DNA of 41,494 bases from CAZPZR01 sp964591105 (GTDB taxonomy: Bacteria > Bacillota > Clostridia > Lachnospirales > Lachnospiraceae): the NCBI GenBank assembly GCA_964591105.1, contig CAZPZR010000008.1, positions 1 to 41,494 on the forward strand. The letters run 5' to 3'. The notes beneath the pieces are model-generated. The model was given only the letters and a program-made list of their open reading frames with translations, searched no databases and was not told the origin of the DNA. Both the position numbers and the translations under genes were made by a program. Positions 7,592 through 16,862 of the stretch are shown here, piece after piece; the stretch's first letter is position 1; each line of letters begins with the position of its first letter.

Positions 7592-8178
7592 TACAATTTC
7601 CCCTTTGTTGTCCATACTTCTTTCATCCTAGGTTCTGGCATCGTTGCCATATCCAACGCTTTTCCAAAACTTTTGAATAATGCTTCAGCCATGTGATGGT
7701 TGTTTTCGCCATCCATGATCTTCAAATGAATATTCATCTTTGCACTGTAAGCAACAGCATAGAAGAATTCTCGGATCATCTCCGTATCCATTCCTCCTAT
7801 TTTGTCTACAGTAAATGCAGCATCATATTTTAAATAAGGTCTTCCGGACAAATCAACTGCACAAAGTGCTAATGTCTCATCCATTGGAAGGAGCATGTGT
7901 CCGTAGCGCTTGATTCCAGCTTTATTTCCTAATGCAAGCGCAATAACTTCTCCTAATACGATTCCGGTATCCTCAATGGTATGATGGCAATCTACGTGTA
8001 AGTCTCCATTTACCTTTACAGTTAAATCAAATAATCCATGGCGGGCAAAACCATCTAACATATGGTCAAAAAACCCAATTCCGGTCTGGATGTCATTATT
8101 CCCGTGTCCATCCAGATTCAAAGCAACAAAAACGTCCGTTTCTTTCGTTGTTCTAGATCCTGTTGCAATTCTTCCCAT
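7591..8178 (-). CDS. hisB: Imidazoleglycerol-phosphate dehydratase
   Basis: A 195-residue monofunctional HisB that dehydrates imidazole glycerol phosphate to imidazole acetol phosphate, using two Mn ions. The hallmark metal-binding His clusters are visible: GFFDHMLDGFARHG, DLHVDCHHTIEDTGI, and NNHHMAEALFKSFG. The ATG at 8178 follows TAGGAGG by seven bases; an in-frame ATG at 8202 would overlap hisD and is rejected. The stop codon shares its last base with the start of the hisIE fusion, indicating tight translational coupling. Confidence 0.96.
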   Translation of the reverse strand: MGRIATGSRTTKETDVFVALNLDGHGNNDIQTGIGFFDHMLDGFARHGLFDLTVKVNGDLHVDCHHTIEDTGIVLGEVIALALGNKAGIKRYGHMLLPMDETLALCAVDLSGRPYLKYDAAFTVDKIGGMDTEMIREFFYAVAYSAKMNIHLKIMDGENNHHMAEALFKSFGKALDMATMPEPRMKEVWTTKGKL

Positions 8179-8188
8179 TTTGATCCTC

Positions 8189-9484
8189 CTATTGTTCTTC
8201 AAATCTGACTTTTATAGAATTGGCATGTGCAGTCAAATGTTCTGCCTGTGCGAATGCCTCTATGTCACAGTGAATTTCCTGCAGTGCTTCTCTGGAATAT
8301 GCAATAATGCTAGATTTTTTAATAAAATCGTCCACAGAAAGCGGTGAGAAGAACTTCGCCGTTCCATTAGTTGGAAGCACATGGTTTGGCCCTGCAAAAT
8401 AATCGCCCAGTGGTTCGCTGGAGTATTCCCCGATAAAAATCGCACCTGCATTTCGAATTTTTGTCATAACATCATAAGGATTCTTTGTCTGGATTTCCAA
8501 ATGCTCTGATGCAATATCATTTGCAATATCAATGACATCTTCCATCGTATCTGCAACCAGAATGTATCCGTAGTTGTCCAGGGACTTCTGAATAATCTCG
8601 CTGCGGGATAACTGGGTAAGGAATTGATCCACTTCTTCCGACACTTGTTTTGCAAGAGTCTCACTTGTTGTCACTAGAATCGCAGATGCCAGTTCATCAT
8701 GTTCTGCCTGAGACAGTAAATCAGCAGCCACATAACGTGGATTTGCTGTCTCATCTGCAATTACAAGAATCTCACTTGGTCCGGCAATTGCATCAATGCT
8801 GACATGTCCATAGACCGCTTTCTTTGCAAGCGCAACATAGATGTTTCCAGGTCCGACAATCTTGTCTACTTTTGGAATACTTTCCGTTCCATATGCTAAG
8901 GCCGCAATAGCCTGTGCACCGCCAACTTTGTAAATAACGTCTGCTCCGGCTTCGTTGGCAGCTACCAAAGTTGTTGGAGTTACTTTTCCATCTTTCCCCG
9001 GTGGGGTAACCATTACAATCTGCTCAACACCAGCTACCTTTGCCGGAAGAATGTTCATCAATACAGACGATGGATACGCTGCTTTTCCGCCTGGAACGTA
9101 TACGCCAACCTTTTCCAAGGCAGTCACTTTCTGTCCAAGCATGGTTCCGTTTGGTTTGCTGTCAAACCAGCTGTACTGACGCTGTTTCTCGTGATATGTG
9201 CGGATATTCTGCAATGCTTTTCGAATGATTGCTATCAACGAGTCATCTACTAGAGTGTAAGCTTCTTCAATCTCTTCTTTCGTAACCTGAAGATTGAACG
9301 CATCAATGTCCGCATGGTCAAACTGCTTGGTATATGCGAATACGGCTTCGTCCCCACGAAGTCTTACTTGTTCTAAAATTTCCTGAACACCTTGTTCGTA
9401 CTGTCCGTAATGATTTGGACTTCTTTTTAACAAATCCTCCAGTACGTGTTGTTTTGTATCTTTTGTTAAACGCTGAATTCTCAT
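8189..9484 (-). CDS. hisD: Histidinol dehydrogenase
   Basis: A 431-residue enzyme performing the last two NAD-dependent oxidations, from L-histidinol to L-histidine. Seen are VYVPGGKAAYPS, GGAQAIAALAYGT, the signature DKIVGPGNIYVALAK, GPSEILVIAD, the zinc ligands in SQAEHD, and the catalytic Glu-His pair in ASEHLEI. Length is normal for the family. The ATG is preceded by AGGGAG at a proper distance. It lies 21 bases after hisG and 10 bases before hisB in the same operon. Confidence 0.97.
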   Translation of the reverse strand: MRIQRLTKDTKQHVLEDLLKRSPNHYGQYEQGVQEILEQVRLRGDEAVFAYTKQFDHADIDAFNLQVTKEEIEEAYTLVDDSLIAIIRKALQNIRTYHEKQRQYSWFDSKPNGTMLGQKVTALEKVGVYVPGGKAAYPSSVLMNILPAKVAGVEQIVMVTPPGKDGKVTPTTLVAANEAGADVIYKVGGAQAIAALAYGTESIPKVDKIVGPGNIYVALAKKAVYGHVSIDAIAGPSEILVIADETANPRYVAADLLSQAEHDELASAILVTTSETLAKQVSEEVDQFLTQLSRSEIIQKSLDNYGYILVADTMEDVIDIANDIASEHLEIQTKNPYDVMTKIRNAGAIFIGEYSSEPLGDYFAGPNHVLPTNGTAKFFSPLSVDDFIKKSSIIAYSREALQEIHCDIEAFAQAEHLTAHANSIKVRFEEQ

Positions 9485-9505
9485 CCTGTCACTCCCTGCC
9501 TTTTC

Positions 9506-10141
9506 TTATAACTGTGCTCTGAGTTTCATAAGCAATGTTTTGATTCGTTCGCTTTCCATACGCATGCTTACAGGATTAACAATCATCCTTGCAGAAAGTG
9601 GACATACTTCTTCTAAAACTTCCAATCCATTTTCACGCAGCGTAGAACCGGTCTCCACAATATCTACAATTACTTCCGACAGGCCAACGATTGGAGCAAG
9701 CTCAATCGAACCATTCAACTTAATGATTTCTACCGTCTGATGTTTCTTATTGTAGAAATAGTCTTTAGCAATGTTCGGATACTTTGTGGCAACGCGAATC
9801 AGTTCATGATGCTTTAAGAGAGACTCTGCTTCCTGATATCCACAGACACACATACGGCACTTGCCGTAGCCAAGATCCAGAACTTCATGTACCTTACGGC
9901 CTTCTTCCAAAATCGTGTCTTTTCCGACGACGCCAATGTCAGCAGCACCATATTCTACATATGTTGGAACATCTGGTCCTTTTGCCAAGAAAAACTTTAG
10001 TTTCAATTCTTCATTTACAAAAATCAGCTTTCGAGAATCTTTTTCCTTCATCTCTTCACAGGTAATGCCGATTTTTTCAAATAACTCTAAGGTCTGATTT
10101 GCAAGTCGCCCTTTTCCAAGGGCAAATGTAAGATATCTCAT
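9506..10141 (-). CDS. hisG: ATP phosphoribosyltransferase catalytic subunit, short form
   Basis: A 211-residue HisG of the short type, catalysing the first committed step: ATP plus PRPP to phosphoribosyl-ATP. The opening LTFALGKGRL, DVPTYVEYGAADIGVVGKD and the PRPP-binding stretch VDIVETGSTLRENGL are typical. It lacks the C-terminal regulatory domain of long HisG, which agrees with hisZ directly upstream: short HisG is active only in a hetero-octamer with HisZ. The start is two bases after the hisZ stop, with a modest GAGG site. Confidence 0.97.
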   Translation of the reverse strand: MRYLTFALGKGRLANQTLELFEKIGITCEEMKEKDSRKLIFVNEELKLKFFLAKGPDVPTYVEYGAADIGVVGKDTILEEGRKVHEVLDLGYGKCRMCVCGYQEAESLLKHHELIRVATKYPNIAKDYFYNKKHQTVEIIKLNGSIELAPIVGLSEVIVDIVETGSTLRENGLEVLEEVCPLSARMIVNPVSMRMESERIKTLLMKLRAQL

Positions 10142-10143
10142 AA

Positions 10144-11400
10144 TTATTCCGCCTCACTCTGATTGCTGATTTCTTTTTGTTCTCCAGTAACTAAGTTGAT
10201 CATCGTAATGTCACCGGTTCGTTTCAGATAAATCAGACTTCCCGCATAATATTCTTTTCCATATTCAATATACTCTTCAAATTGCTTATCTTTTGATTTT
10301 CTCAAAAGTTCGACATTCTTCGCTTTACTTCGGAAATCTTTGGCAATTCGAATTGCGTCCGCCATTTTTCCATCTTCATAGACGATCAAATTGTTCTTTC
10401 TTGGATAGAGAATTCGAATTTTCTGTCGAATCATCGCATTCATCAGTTCATCCACAACGATTGCAAATCCGATGGATGGAGACTGTTTTCCGAATTTCTC
10501 TAAAAGTTTATCGTAACGTCCACCTTTTACAATTGCATCTCCTGTTCCATATGTATATCCACGGAATACAATTCCTGTGTAATATCCATAAGTTCCTGTC
10601 ATGCTAAGGTCAAAGGTAATGTATTTTTCAAACCCATATATCTTCAAAATGTTATAAATCTTTTCCAAACGTTTGATTGCAAGGATGGCATTGGAATTTG
10701 GAGAAAGGTCTTTTGCCTTTACCAATACTTCAATTCCACCAACCAGTTCGTTCAGCATTCCGAATGCTTCTTTTGTGCTGCGGTTGACCTGAATGCTGTC
10801 CAAGTACTCTTCTGCTCCAAAATAGTTGCGGTTATTGATCAGTTCAATGACTCTCGCATTCTCTTCTTCATTCAGATTCGCATCAGACAGTAAACTTTGG
10901 AAGTAGGCAACATTTCCGACATTCAGCTGAAATTCCTTCAATCCAATCGTTAAAAGTGTCTCTACAACAAGTGCAAGCATCTCGGCATCCGCTTCTGCGG
11001 AGCCATCGCCAATGAATTCCGCTCCCATCTGTGTCACTTCACGAAGACGTCCTTGATAGTTGGAATGATTGATAAATGTATTCCCTGTGTAGCAAAGACG
11101 AATTGGGAGTGTCTCATCTCCGAACAAGGTGGCAGCAGCACGCGCAATCGATGGAGTAATATCCGGACGAAGCGCCAACGTGTTTCCATCTTTGTCAAAA
11201 AATTTATATAAGTCTTTGGATGGAATCGTACCAATCTCCTTGCCAAAAACATCAAAATATTCGAACATCGGTGTCTGAATATCATGATATCCATATTGGT
11301 GAAACACCTTTTTCATATGATTTTCAAGTGCAAGCTTCTTTCCGCATTCCACATTATATATATCCCGGACTCCTTCAGGAGTATGCAGTACCTTTTTCAT
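10144..11400 (-). CDS. hisZ: ATP phosphoribosyltransferase regulatory subunit
   Basis: A 418-residue HisRS-like protein with class II aminoacyl-tRNA synthetase folds, including motif-2-like LCYTGNTF and a HisRS-like YYTGIVFRGY. Position directly before a short HisG and divergence from true HisRS favour HisZ, which supplies histidine feedback control to HisG. The ATG at 11400 has a GGAGG site five bases upstream; an in-frame ATG at 11415 would place that site inside the gene. First gene of the his operon. Confidence 0.94.
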   Translation of the reverse strand: MKKVLHTPEGVRDIYNVECGKKLALENHMKKVFHQYGYHDIQTPMFEYFDVFGKEIGTIPSKDLYKFFDKDGNTLALRPDITPSIARAAATLFGDETLPIRLCYTGNTFINHSNYQGRLREVTQMGAEFIGDGSAEADAEMLALVVETLLTIGLKEFQLNVGNVAYFQSLLSDANLNEEENARVIELINNRNYFGAEEYLDSIQVNRSTKEAFGMLNELVGGIEVLVKAKDLSPNSNAILAIKRLEKIYNILKIYGFEKYITFDLSMTGTYGYYTGIVFRGYTYGTGDAIVKGGRYDKLLEKFGKQSPSIGFAIVVDELMNAMIRQKIRILYPRKNNLIVYEDGKMADAIRIAKDFRSKAKNVELLRKSKDKQFEEYIEYGKEYYAGSLIYLKRTGDITMINLVTGEQKEISNQSEAE

Positions 11401-11414
11401 AATACCTCCATCCA

Positions 11415-11428
11415 CATACTTTAGTATG
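11415..11428. promoter_or_regulatory. Palindrome in the his leader, candidate operator
   Basis: CATACT-TT-AGTATG is a perfect inverted repeat with 6-base arms. It lies about 12-25 bases downstream of the predicted his transcription start and just before the hisZ ribosome binding site. A repressor site or a small RNA hairpin are both possible; the cognate regulator is not in the window. Confidence 0.4.
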
Positions 11429-11446
11429 CTAACTTATTAAAGCAAT

Positions 11447-11475
11447 ATTATAAACACTTTCCTTTTATTTGTCAA
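11447..11475 (-). promoter_or_regulatory. Consensus promoter of the his operon
   Basis: A perfect -35 TTGACA (11475-11470), a 17-bp spacer and a perfect -10 TATAAT (11452-11447) predict a start near 11440. The -35 lies in the last codons and stop of recU. The UTR is only about 40 nt, so no T-box or attenuator fits between promoter and hisZ. Confidence 0.85.
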
Positions 11476-12010
11476 GACTGTCACGAAGTTCCAAATCCAA
11501 ATTCATGGCGTCCAAATAAGGAATGAAGCATCCCGATGTCAGATTCATAAAAAATCTTGCATCTAATTCTTCATAGCGGAAACTCTTTCTTCCGCCTTCT
11601 TGTGCACGCTGCCAGAACTTCAAAAGTTCCGCATAGCGCATGTAGTATAGTTCGTTCTTTCCTGAAAAATAGATGAGGATAAATGCAATCCCGCCCTGTT
11701 TTTCAAAATCTCCCATGAATGTTACCTGATGTTCATGAACATTCTGAAGTGGAAACGTATTTGCTACACATTCTTTCGCATCAAAGCAGACAGGAATTCC
11801 CTGCACTGCTCCGATATAATCGACCGTACTTCGTTTTTCAAAATACGCTAACGTAATATGTCGATGTTCTTTGTCAATTCGAACCGGTGTAATGGGAGTT
11901 GGGATTTTTTGAATCAATGCCAACCCCTTTTCCTGATATCGGTCGTTGGTTCGATTGACCATATCTTCTAATGTAGAACCTCTAAGGCCTCGTGAGTTCC
12001 ATGTTCCCAT
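11465..12010 (-). CDS. recU: Holliday junction resolvase RecU
   Basis: A 181-residue member of the RecU family (Gram-positive counterpart of RuvC), cutting Holliday junctions during recombination and chromosome segregation. The nuclease core residues are visible in GSTLEDMVN, the Asp of STVDYIG, and the D-x-K-E stretch of CFDAKECVAN. It is slightly shorter than B. subtilis RecU (206 aa), mainly at the N-terminus. The ATG at 12010 has AAAGGAG upstream. It overlaps the 3' end of the RluA-family gene by 43 bases and its own last codons contain the -35 of the his promoter. Confidence 0.9.
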   Translation of the reverse strand: MGTWNSRGLRGSTLEDMVNRTNDRYQEKGLALIQKIPTPITPVRIDKEHRHITLAYFEKRSTVDYIGAVQGIPVCFDAKECVANTFPLQNVHEHQVTFMGDFEKQGGIAFILIYFSGKNELYYMRYAELLKFWQRAQEGGRKSFRYEELDARFFMNLTSGCFIPYLDAMNLDLELRDSLDK

Positions 12011-12987
12011 GCTGTCTCCTTTATTACTCGCCAGAATTTCTTTGGCACTGGTGCTGTAAATGTTTTGTCCGAGAGCTGTTGAAGTGTTCCATCCATCTTG
12101 GAAAATGATAATTCATATGCATGCAGTATCTGATCCATGATCTGATAGTTTTTCTTATAAATTTCATTCACTCTTCCATCGCCGTACTTGTAATCCCCAA
12201 TCAGCGGATGACCGATGGAAGCCAGATGCGCACGAATTTGGTGTGTGCGTCCAGTGATCAGATGAACTTTCAATAAGGTTACTTCCTGATTCCATGCAAG
12301 CGGCTCATATTCTGTCTCAATTGGAAGAAAATCTTCCTTCTCTTTTTCTTTTACTACAGTTACTTTGTTCGTCCGTTCGTCTTTTTTCAGATACCCAGAA
12401 ATGTGCTGTCTGTTCTTCAAGGTTCCCTTCACAATACAAAGATAATATTTTCTTAGCGTACGTTCTTTGAACAGTTCACTCAGAGCCTGCAAGCCTGCAA
12501 GACTCTTTCCGGCCGTAATGATTCCACTGGTATTGCGATCCAGGCGGTTGCAAACAGATGGGCGGAAGGTACGAAGTTCTTCAGTTGTGATCTGCTGACT
12601 GTCTAACAGATACTGAATTACATATTCCACTGCGGAACAATCAGATTCTGCTGCCTTCTGGGATAACATTCCAGAAGGCTTATTGAAGAATAATACATGC
12701 TCATCTTCATATAAAATCTGCAGTTTCACGCTTGGCACTGGTTCATAAGTATTCTTTTGATTGGAAGCACCTGTAAACTTTTCCAGCGTTTCATCTGCGA
12801 AAAATAATTTCACAGAATCTCCCTTCTGCAGTTTTTCATTTCCAGTCGCCTTTTTACTGTTTAGAACAATATTTTTCTTGCGGAGCATTTTGTAAATAAA
12901 ACTTCCGGAAGCTTCACATAGATATTTCTTCAGAAATTTGTCAAAACGCTGCCCCGCTTCATTTTCTTTAATGATAATCTCTTTCAT
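11968..12987 (-). CDS. RluA-family pseudouridine synthase
   Basis: A 339-residue enzyme that isomerises uridine to pseudouridine in rRNA or tRNA. An S4 RNA-binding domain occupies about residues 10-65 (GQRFDKFLKKYL), then the catalytic domain with the RLDRNTSGI motif holding the catalytic Asp, and the conserved GRTHQIRAHLASIGHPLIGD. Closest to the RluD/RluC-like group; the target uridines are uncertain. The ATG follows the upstream stop by two bases and has no clear ribosome binding site, so translation probably depends on the preceding gene. The 3' end overlaps recU by 43 bases in a different frame. Confidence 0.93.
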   Translation of the reverse strand: MKEIIIKENEAGQRFDKFLKKYLCEASGSFIYKMLRKKNIVLNSKKATGNEKLQKGDSVKLFFADETLEKFTGASNQKNTYEPVPSVKLQILYEDEHVLFFNKPSGMLSQKAAESDCSAVEYVIQYLLDSQQITTEELRTFRPSVCNRLDRNTSGIITAGKSLAGLQALSELFKERTLRKYYLCIVKGTLKNRQHISGYLKKDERTNKVTVVKEKEKEDFLPIETEYEPLAWNQEVTLLKVHLITGRTHQIRAHLASIGHPLIGDYKYGDGRVNEIYKKNYQIMDQILHAYELSFSKMDGTLQQLSDKTFTAPVPKKFWRVIKETAWEHGTHEALEVLH

Positions 12988-12989
12988 CT

Positions 12990-13565
12990 TTACATTGCGG
13001 TAGACAAAATGATTCTCTGAATCTTTCGCTCAATGCGTCGCTGATCGGACTTTTCAATAGATGCAATGTTATTCATTCCTTCTGCACGTGAAAGGAATGG
13101 AACGTAGTCATGGAAAATCTTTACCGTAACCTTTTCACATCCATTTTTTGCGAGTAATTCTTTCAAATATTTTGCTGCCTTTCCTTCATCTGTTTTTTCG
13201 TTGCTTGTATAGCCACATACCGTATGCCCGGAGATGACAACTACATCAACCGGCATTACTTTCTCACTGCTTGTAATAATCAAATCATAGGCTTTGGTAA
13301 GCAGTGGAGCCTTCTGACTAATCTCTTCATATTTCGCTTGTTCAATACTTTTGTGTGGCGCCATTGTGAGAAATTCCGCCAACATTTTGGAAGCTGGAAG
13401 ACATCCAAGGACAGCGACAACTGTTAATAAGTTCATCTTAGACCCTGTCTGCACATATCCCAGCACAACCAATGCTATAACCACTGCAAATTCTGCTGCT
13501 GACCAGAGCAAGTATCGTTTCTTTTGTGCCTGTATATACCCTGGTTTTCCTTTTTCAATCTTCAT
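12990..13565 (-). CDS. Conserved membrane protein of unknown function, two TM helices
   Basis: A 191-residue protein not assigned to a characterised family. After a basic N-terminus (KGKPGYIQAQKKR) there are two hydrophobic helices at about residues 18-37 and 44-60, then a soluble C-terminal domain of about 120 residues with alternating beta/alpha character (VDVVVISGHTVCGY, KVTVKIFHDYVPFL) and a basic end (RRIERKIQR). The ATG overlaps the ygiQ stop (TAATG) and the next gene begins two bases after its stop, so it is embedded in the operon and probably real. Function cannot be inferred from sequence. Confidence 0.8.
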   Translation of the reverse strand: MKIEKGKPGYIQAQKKRYLLWSAAEFAVVIALVVLGYVQTGSKMNLLTVVAVLGCLPASKMLAEFLTMAPHKSIEQAKYEEISQKAPLLTKAYDLIITSSEKVMPVDVVVISGHTVCGYTSNEKTDEGKAAKYLKELLAKNGCEKVTVKIFHDYVPFLSRAEGMNNIASIEKSDQRRIERKIQRIILSTAM

Positions 13566-15478
13566 TATTTTTTCTTTCCTGCCTTTTTCTTGTGTACGTT
13601 ACGGATCATCTTTTTCTTTGCCGGTTTTTTTGTCTCGTTTTTCTTGCCTTTTGCATACTGCTCTTTTCCTTTGTATCCCGTATTTCTTGGACGAATGAGG
13701 CAATGTTTATCGAAACCAACCAGATCCATGCGGTCTGCCTTTTTCAGCGCTTCTAATACCAATTCATAGTTCTTTGGATTGCGATACTGAATCAATGCAC
13801 GCTGCATAGCTTTTTCATGCGGATTCTTTGGAACGTATACAGGTTTCATGTCTCTTGGATCCACACCGGTATAATACATACAGGTAGAAATGGTCGAAGG
13901 TGTTGGATAGAAATCCTGTACCTGTTCTGGCATATATCCTAAATCTCTCAAATATTCTGCAAGTTCAACCGCTTCTTTCATCGTAGATCCCGGATGAGAG
14001 GACATCAAATATGGCACAACATACTGTTCCTTATTGATTTCTTTATTGATTCGCTTGTATTTTTTTAAGAAAGCTTCATATACGCTGTTTTCCGGTTTTC
14101 CCATTTTACTGAGAACCGCATCGGAAATATGTTCTGGTGCTACCTTTAACTGTCCACTTACGTGATTCATACACAATTCGCGGAAGAAGGTATCATCTTT
14201 ATCTGCCATCAAATAGTCAAAACGAATTCCAGAACGAATGAATACTTTCTTTACATTTGGCAGTTCTCGTAATTTTCTCAATAATGAAATGTAGTCCTTA
14301 TGGTCTACTTTCATGTTCTTGCAAGGTGTTGGGAACAGACACTGACGGTTCTTACATACTCCATGCTGTAACTGTTTTTCACAAGATGGATGACGGAAGT
14401 TCGCTGTTGGGCCTCCTACATCATGAATGTACCCTTTGAAATCTTCTTCCCACACAAACTGTTTTGCTTCATTGATCAATGACTCATGACTTCGTGTCTG
14501 AATGATACGTCCTTGATGGAACGTAAGTGCACAGAAGCTACAGCCACCAAAACAGCCACGGTTACTGATCAAACTGAATTTTACTTCACGAATTGCAGGC
14601 ACTCCTCCTGCTTCTTCGTAAGATGGATGATAGGTTCTCATGTATGGATAGCTGTATGTGCGGTCCATCTCTGCCTGTGTCAGTGGTCGAGCCGGTGGAT
14701 TCTGTACCACATAGCAATGTTCCCCATACTGTTCTACCAGTCGTTTTCCTGAAAATGGGTCTGTGTTGCAATACTGTGTATAGAAACTTCTTGCATAATT
14801 TAACTTGTCTGCTTTCAAGTCATCGTATGTTGGAAGAATGATTGCATCGTAAACACTTTCCAAATCTTTCACTTTACAGACAGTTCCCGGAATATATGTA
14901 ATATCTTTCACTGCAATTCCGCTGTCCAAAGCTTCTGCAATCTCAACAATGGATAACTCGCCCATTCCGTAAGAAATAATATCTGCACCTGAGTCCAGAA
15001 GAATGGAGCGTTTTAATTTATCTGACCAGTAATCATAATGTGCCATACGGCGCAGGCTGGCCTCAATTCCACCGAGAATGATTGGTGTATGCTTGTACAC
15101 CTGACGAATCAGATTACTATAAACAATCGCCGCGTAATCTGGACGTTTTCCCATAACTCCGCCCGGTGTATATGCGTCTGTCTGACGGCGTTTCTTTGAT
15201 ACAGAATAGTGGTTTACCATTGAGTCCATATTTCCACTGGATACTAAAAATCCGAGTCTCGGTTCACCAAATTCCATAATACTTGTTTTATCTTTCCAAT
15301 CTGGCTGCGCAATGATTCCAACTTTATAACCATGTGCCTCCAGAATACGCATAATAATCGCGTGTCCGAATGATGGATGGTCTACGTAAGCATCTCCAGA
15401 TACATAGACGAAATCCAGCTGTTCCCAGCCACGATCGATCATATCCTGTTTACAAATCGGTAAAAATCCATGTCCCAT
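13565..15478 (-). CDS. YgiQ family radical SAM protein
   Basis: A 637-residue protein. The N-terminal half contains the B12-binding-like region (GHAIIMRILEAHGYKVGII, ILGGIEASLRRMAHYDYW), followed by the radical SAM cluster motif CxxxCxxC in CFGGCSFCAL and the SRGCFGG-type context. Further cysteines occur in CEKQLQHGVCKNRQCLFPTPC. The last 40 residues are lysine-rich (KKPAKKKM, KKKAGKKK), suggesting nucleic-acid contact. The family is conserved but its reaction is unproven. Starts at a TAATG junction with the HAD gene, with GAGG upstream, and ends in another TAATG junction. Confidence 0.93.
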   Translation of the reverse strand: MGHGFLPICKQDMIDRGWEQLDFVYVSGDAYVDHPSFGHAIIMRILEAHGYKVGIIAQPDWKDKTSIMEFGEPRLGFLVSSGNMDSMVNHYSVSKKRRQTDAYTPGGVMGKRPDYAAIVYSNLIRQVYKHTPIILGGIEASLRRMAHYDYWSDKLKRSILLDSGADIISYGMGELSIVEIAEALDSGIAVKDITYIPGTVCKVKDLESVYDAIILPTYDDLKADKLNYARSFYTQYCNTDPFSGKRLVEQYGEHCYVVQNPPARPLTQAEMDRTYSYPYMRTYHPSYEEAGGVPAIREVKFSLISNRGCFGGCSFCALTFHQGRIIQTRSHESLINEAKQFVWEEDFKGYIHDVGGPTANFRHPSCEKQLQHGVCKNRQCLFPTPCKNMKVDHKDYISLLRKLRELPNVKKVFIRSGIRFDYLMADKDDTFFRELCMNHVSGQLKVAPEHISDAVLSKMGKPENSVYEAFLKKYKRINKEINKEQYVVPYLMSSHPGSTMKEAVELAEYLRDLGYMPEQVQDFYPTPSTISTCMYYTGVDPRDMKPVYVPKNPHEKAMQRALIQYRNPKNYELVLEALKKADRMDLVGFDKHCLIRPRNTGYKGKEQYAKGKKNETKKPAKKKMIRNVHKKKAGKKK

Positions 15479-16155
15479 TATAATACCTCATAAGTTTTAT
15501 TTTTAATGTCATCGTATGTTTGAATATAAAAATCTGCTAATTCTTTTTTCTTGTCCAGCTGAGGATTCGAAAAATCATCCTCCACGGCACAGACAGTCAT
15601 TCCAGCATTCTTTCCTGCCAAAATCCCCATCGGAACATCTTCAAATACTAGACAGCGTTCCGTAGAAACATTTAAATCCTTGGCAACAAGATAATACACA
15701 TCCGGAGAAGGTTTTCCTTTTGCCACTTCACAAGCTGTGCGTACAGAATCAAAAAGTTCTGTAATGCCAAGTGCCTGAAGAGTATCCTCTACCAGAGAAC
15801 GCTCGTTGCTGGTTGCTATTCCAATCTTCTTTCCCTGCGCTTTCATAGCTTCAATAAATTCTTTTACGCCAGGTTTTAACGGAACCTGTGTTACATAGCG
15901 TTCATGCGCCATTTCCTTCCACTCTTCCATAATCTCTTCCTTTGTACGTGGAAGGGTTGGGAAAAGGTCCAGAAAATACTGGGCTACTTCTGTAAAGCTC
16001 ATGCCCTCCATACCTTCATGGAAGTTTTCCGGCTCTTGCAGGTCATAAGTTTCCAGATATACGTCATCAATATCTGGCCAGATCCACATAGAATCGATCA
16101 GTGTTCCATCCATATCAAAAATGATTGCGTCAATCTGTTCTAACAAATTTATCAT
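15478..16155 (-). CDS. HAD-superfamily phosphatase (beta-phosphoglucomutase-like)
   Basis: A 225-residue HAD hydrolase of subfamily IA. Motif I is FDMDGTLID (nucleophile and acid/base Asp), motif II TSNERS, motif III Lys in KGKPSPDVY, and motif IV FEDVPMGILA. The helical cap between motifs I and II resembles beta-phosphoglucomutase-type phosphatases, so it probably dephosphorylates a small sugar phosphate or nucleotide; the substrate is unknown. The start overlaps the rsuA stop by 4 bases (ATGA) and the stop overlaps ygiQ by one base. Confidence 0.92.
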   Translation of the reverse strand: MINLLEQIDAIIFDMDGTLIDSMWIWPDIDDVYLETYDLQEPENFHEGMEGMSFTEVAQYFLDLFPTLPRTKEEIMEEWKEMAHERYVTQVPLKPGVKEFIEAMKAQGKKIGIATSNERSLVEDTLQALGITELFDSVRTACEVAKGKPSPDVYYLVAKDLNVSTERCLVFEDVPMGILAGKNAGMTVCAVEDDFSNPQLDKKKELADFYIQTYDDIKNKTYEVL

Positions 16156-16862
16156 AAGTTTTTAAGCTCCTCATCTGTCAAAGGTCTGTAATCTCCCGGT
16201 GCAAGTGTTTCATCCAAAACTAACGTCCCCATTGTCTCACGTTTTAAGAAAATCACTTGTTTTCCAACGGCTTCAAACATTCGTTTTACCTGATGAAATT
16301 TCCCTTCCCGAATGGTCAGTCGAATCTCGGAAATTGTATCGCTTGTTAAAATTTCCAATTCTGCTGGCATGGTCATCTCTGGCTCTGCTTCACTTCCAAT
16401 ATTCACACCACGTGCGAAAGCCTCTTGGTCTTCGGCTGTAACACGCCCTTTTACGCGGGCATAATAACGCTTATCCACGTGCTTTTTCGGAGACAGAAGT
16501 CTGTGAGCCAGTTCTCCGTCATTTGTAATCAAAAGCAGGCCAACCGTATCTTTATCCAAACGTCCCACCGGGAATAAATCCTTGCGTTTTTTCGTCTCAA
16601 TTAAGTCCACAACTGTTGTCTGTTTGCGGTCTTCTGTTGCAGAAATAACGCCTGCTGGCTTATTGAGCATATAATACTCATAGGTTGCATATCCAACTGC
16701 TGTTCCATCCACCTGGACAGTCTGGGTGTTCTCATCTACCTTTTGTTCCGGCTTCTTTATAATCTCACCATCCAAAGATACACGTCCCTGACGAATATAT
16801 TTTTTCACTTCCTGCCTAGTTCCAACGCCCATGTCCGCAAGATATTTATCTAATCGAATCAT
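16152..16862 (-). CDS. RsuA-family 16S rRNA pseudouridine synthase
   Basis: A 236-residue enzyme with an N-terminal S4 domain (IRLDKYLADMGVGTRQEVKK) and the RsuA/RluB/E/F-type catalytic motif GRLDKDTVGLLL containing the catalytic Asp, followed by LAHRLLSPKKHV and FHQVKRMFEAVG. Probably modifies the position equivalent to U516 of 16S rRNA. Start chosen at the ATG sharing a base with the upstream stop (TAATG), eight bases after GGAGG; the earlier ATG at 16877 places this site within the gene. Part of the rsmF-rsuA-HAD-ygiQ run. Confidence 0.92.
   Translation of the reverse strand: MIRLDKYLADMGVGTRQEVKKYIRQGRVSLDGEIIKKPEQKVDENTQTVQVDGTAVGYATYEYYMLNKPAGVISATEDRKQTTVVDLIETKKRKDLFPVGRLDKDTVGLLLITNDGELAHRLLSPKKHVDKRYYARVKGRVTAEDQEAFARGVNIGSEAEPEMTMPAELEILTSDTISEIRLTIREGKFHQVKRMFEAVGKQVIFLKRETMGTLVLDETLAPGDYRPLTDEELKNL

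Noticed and set aside
10144..11400. Histidyl-tRNA synthetase (hisS) instead of hisZ
   Set aside because: The gene precedes a short HisG in a his operon, and the sequence is a divergent HisRS-like form; HisZ explains both.
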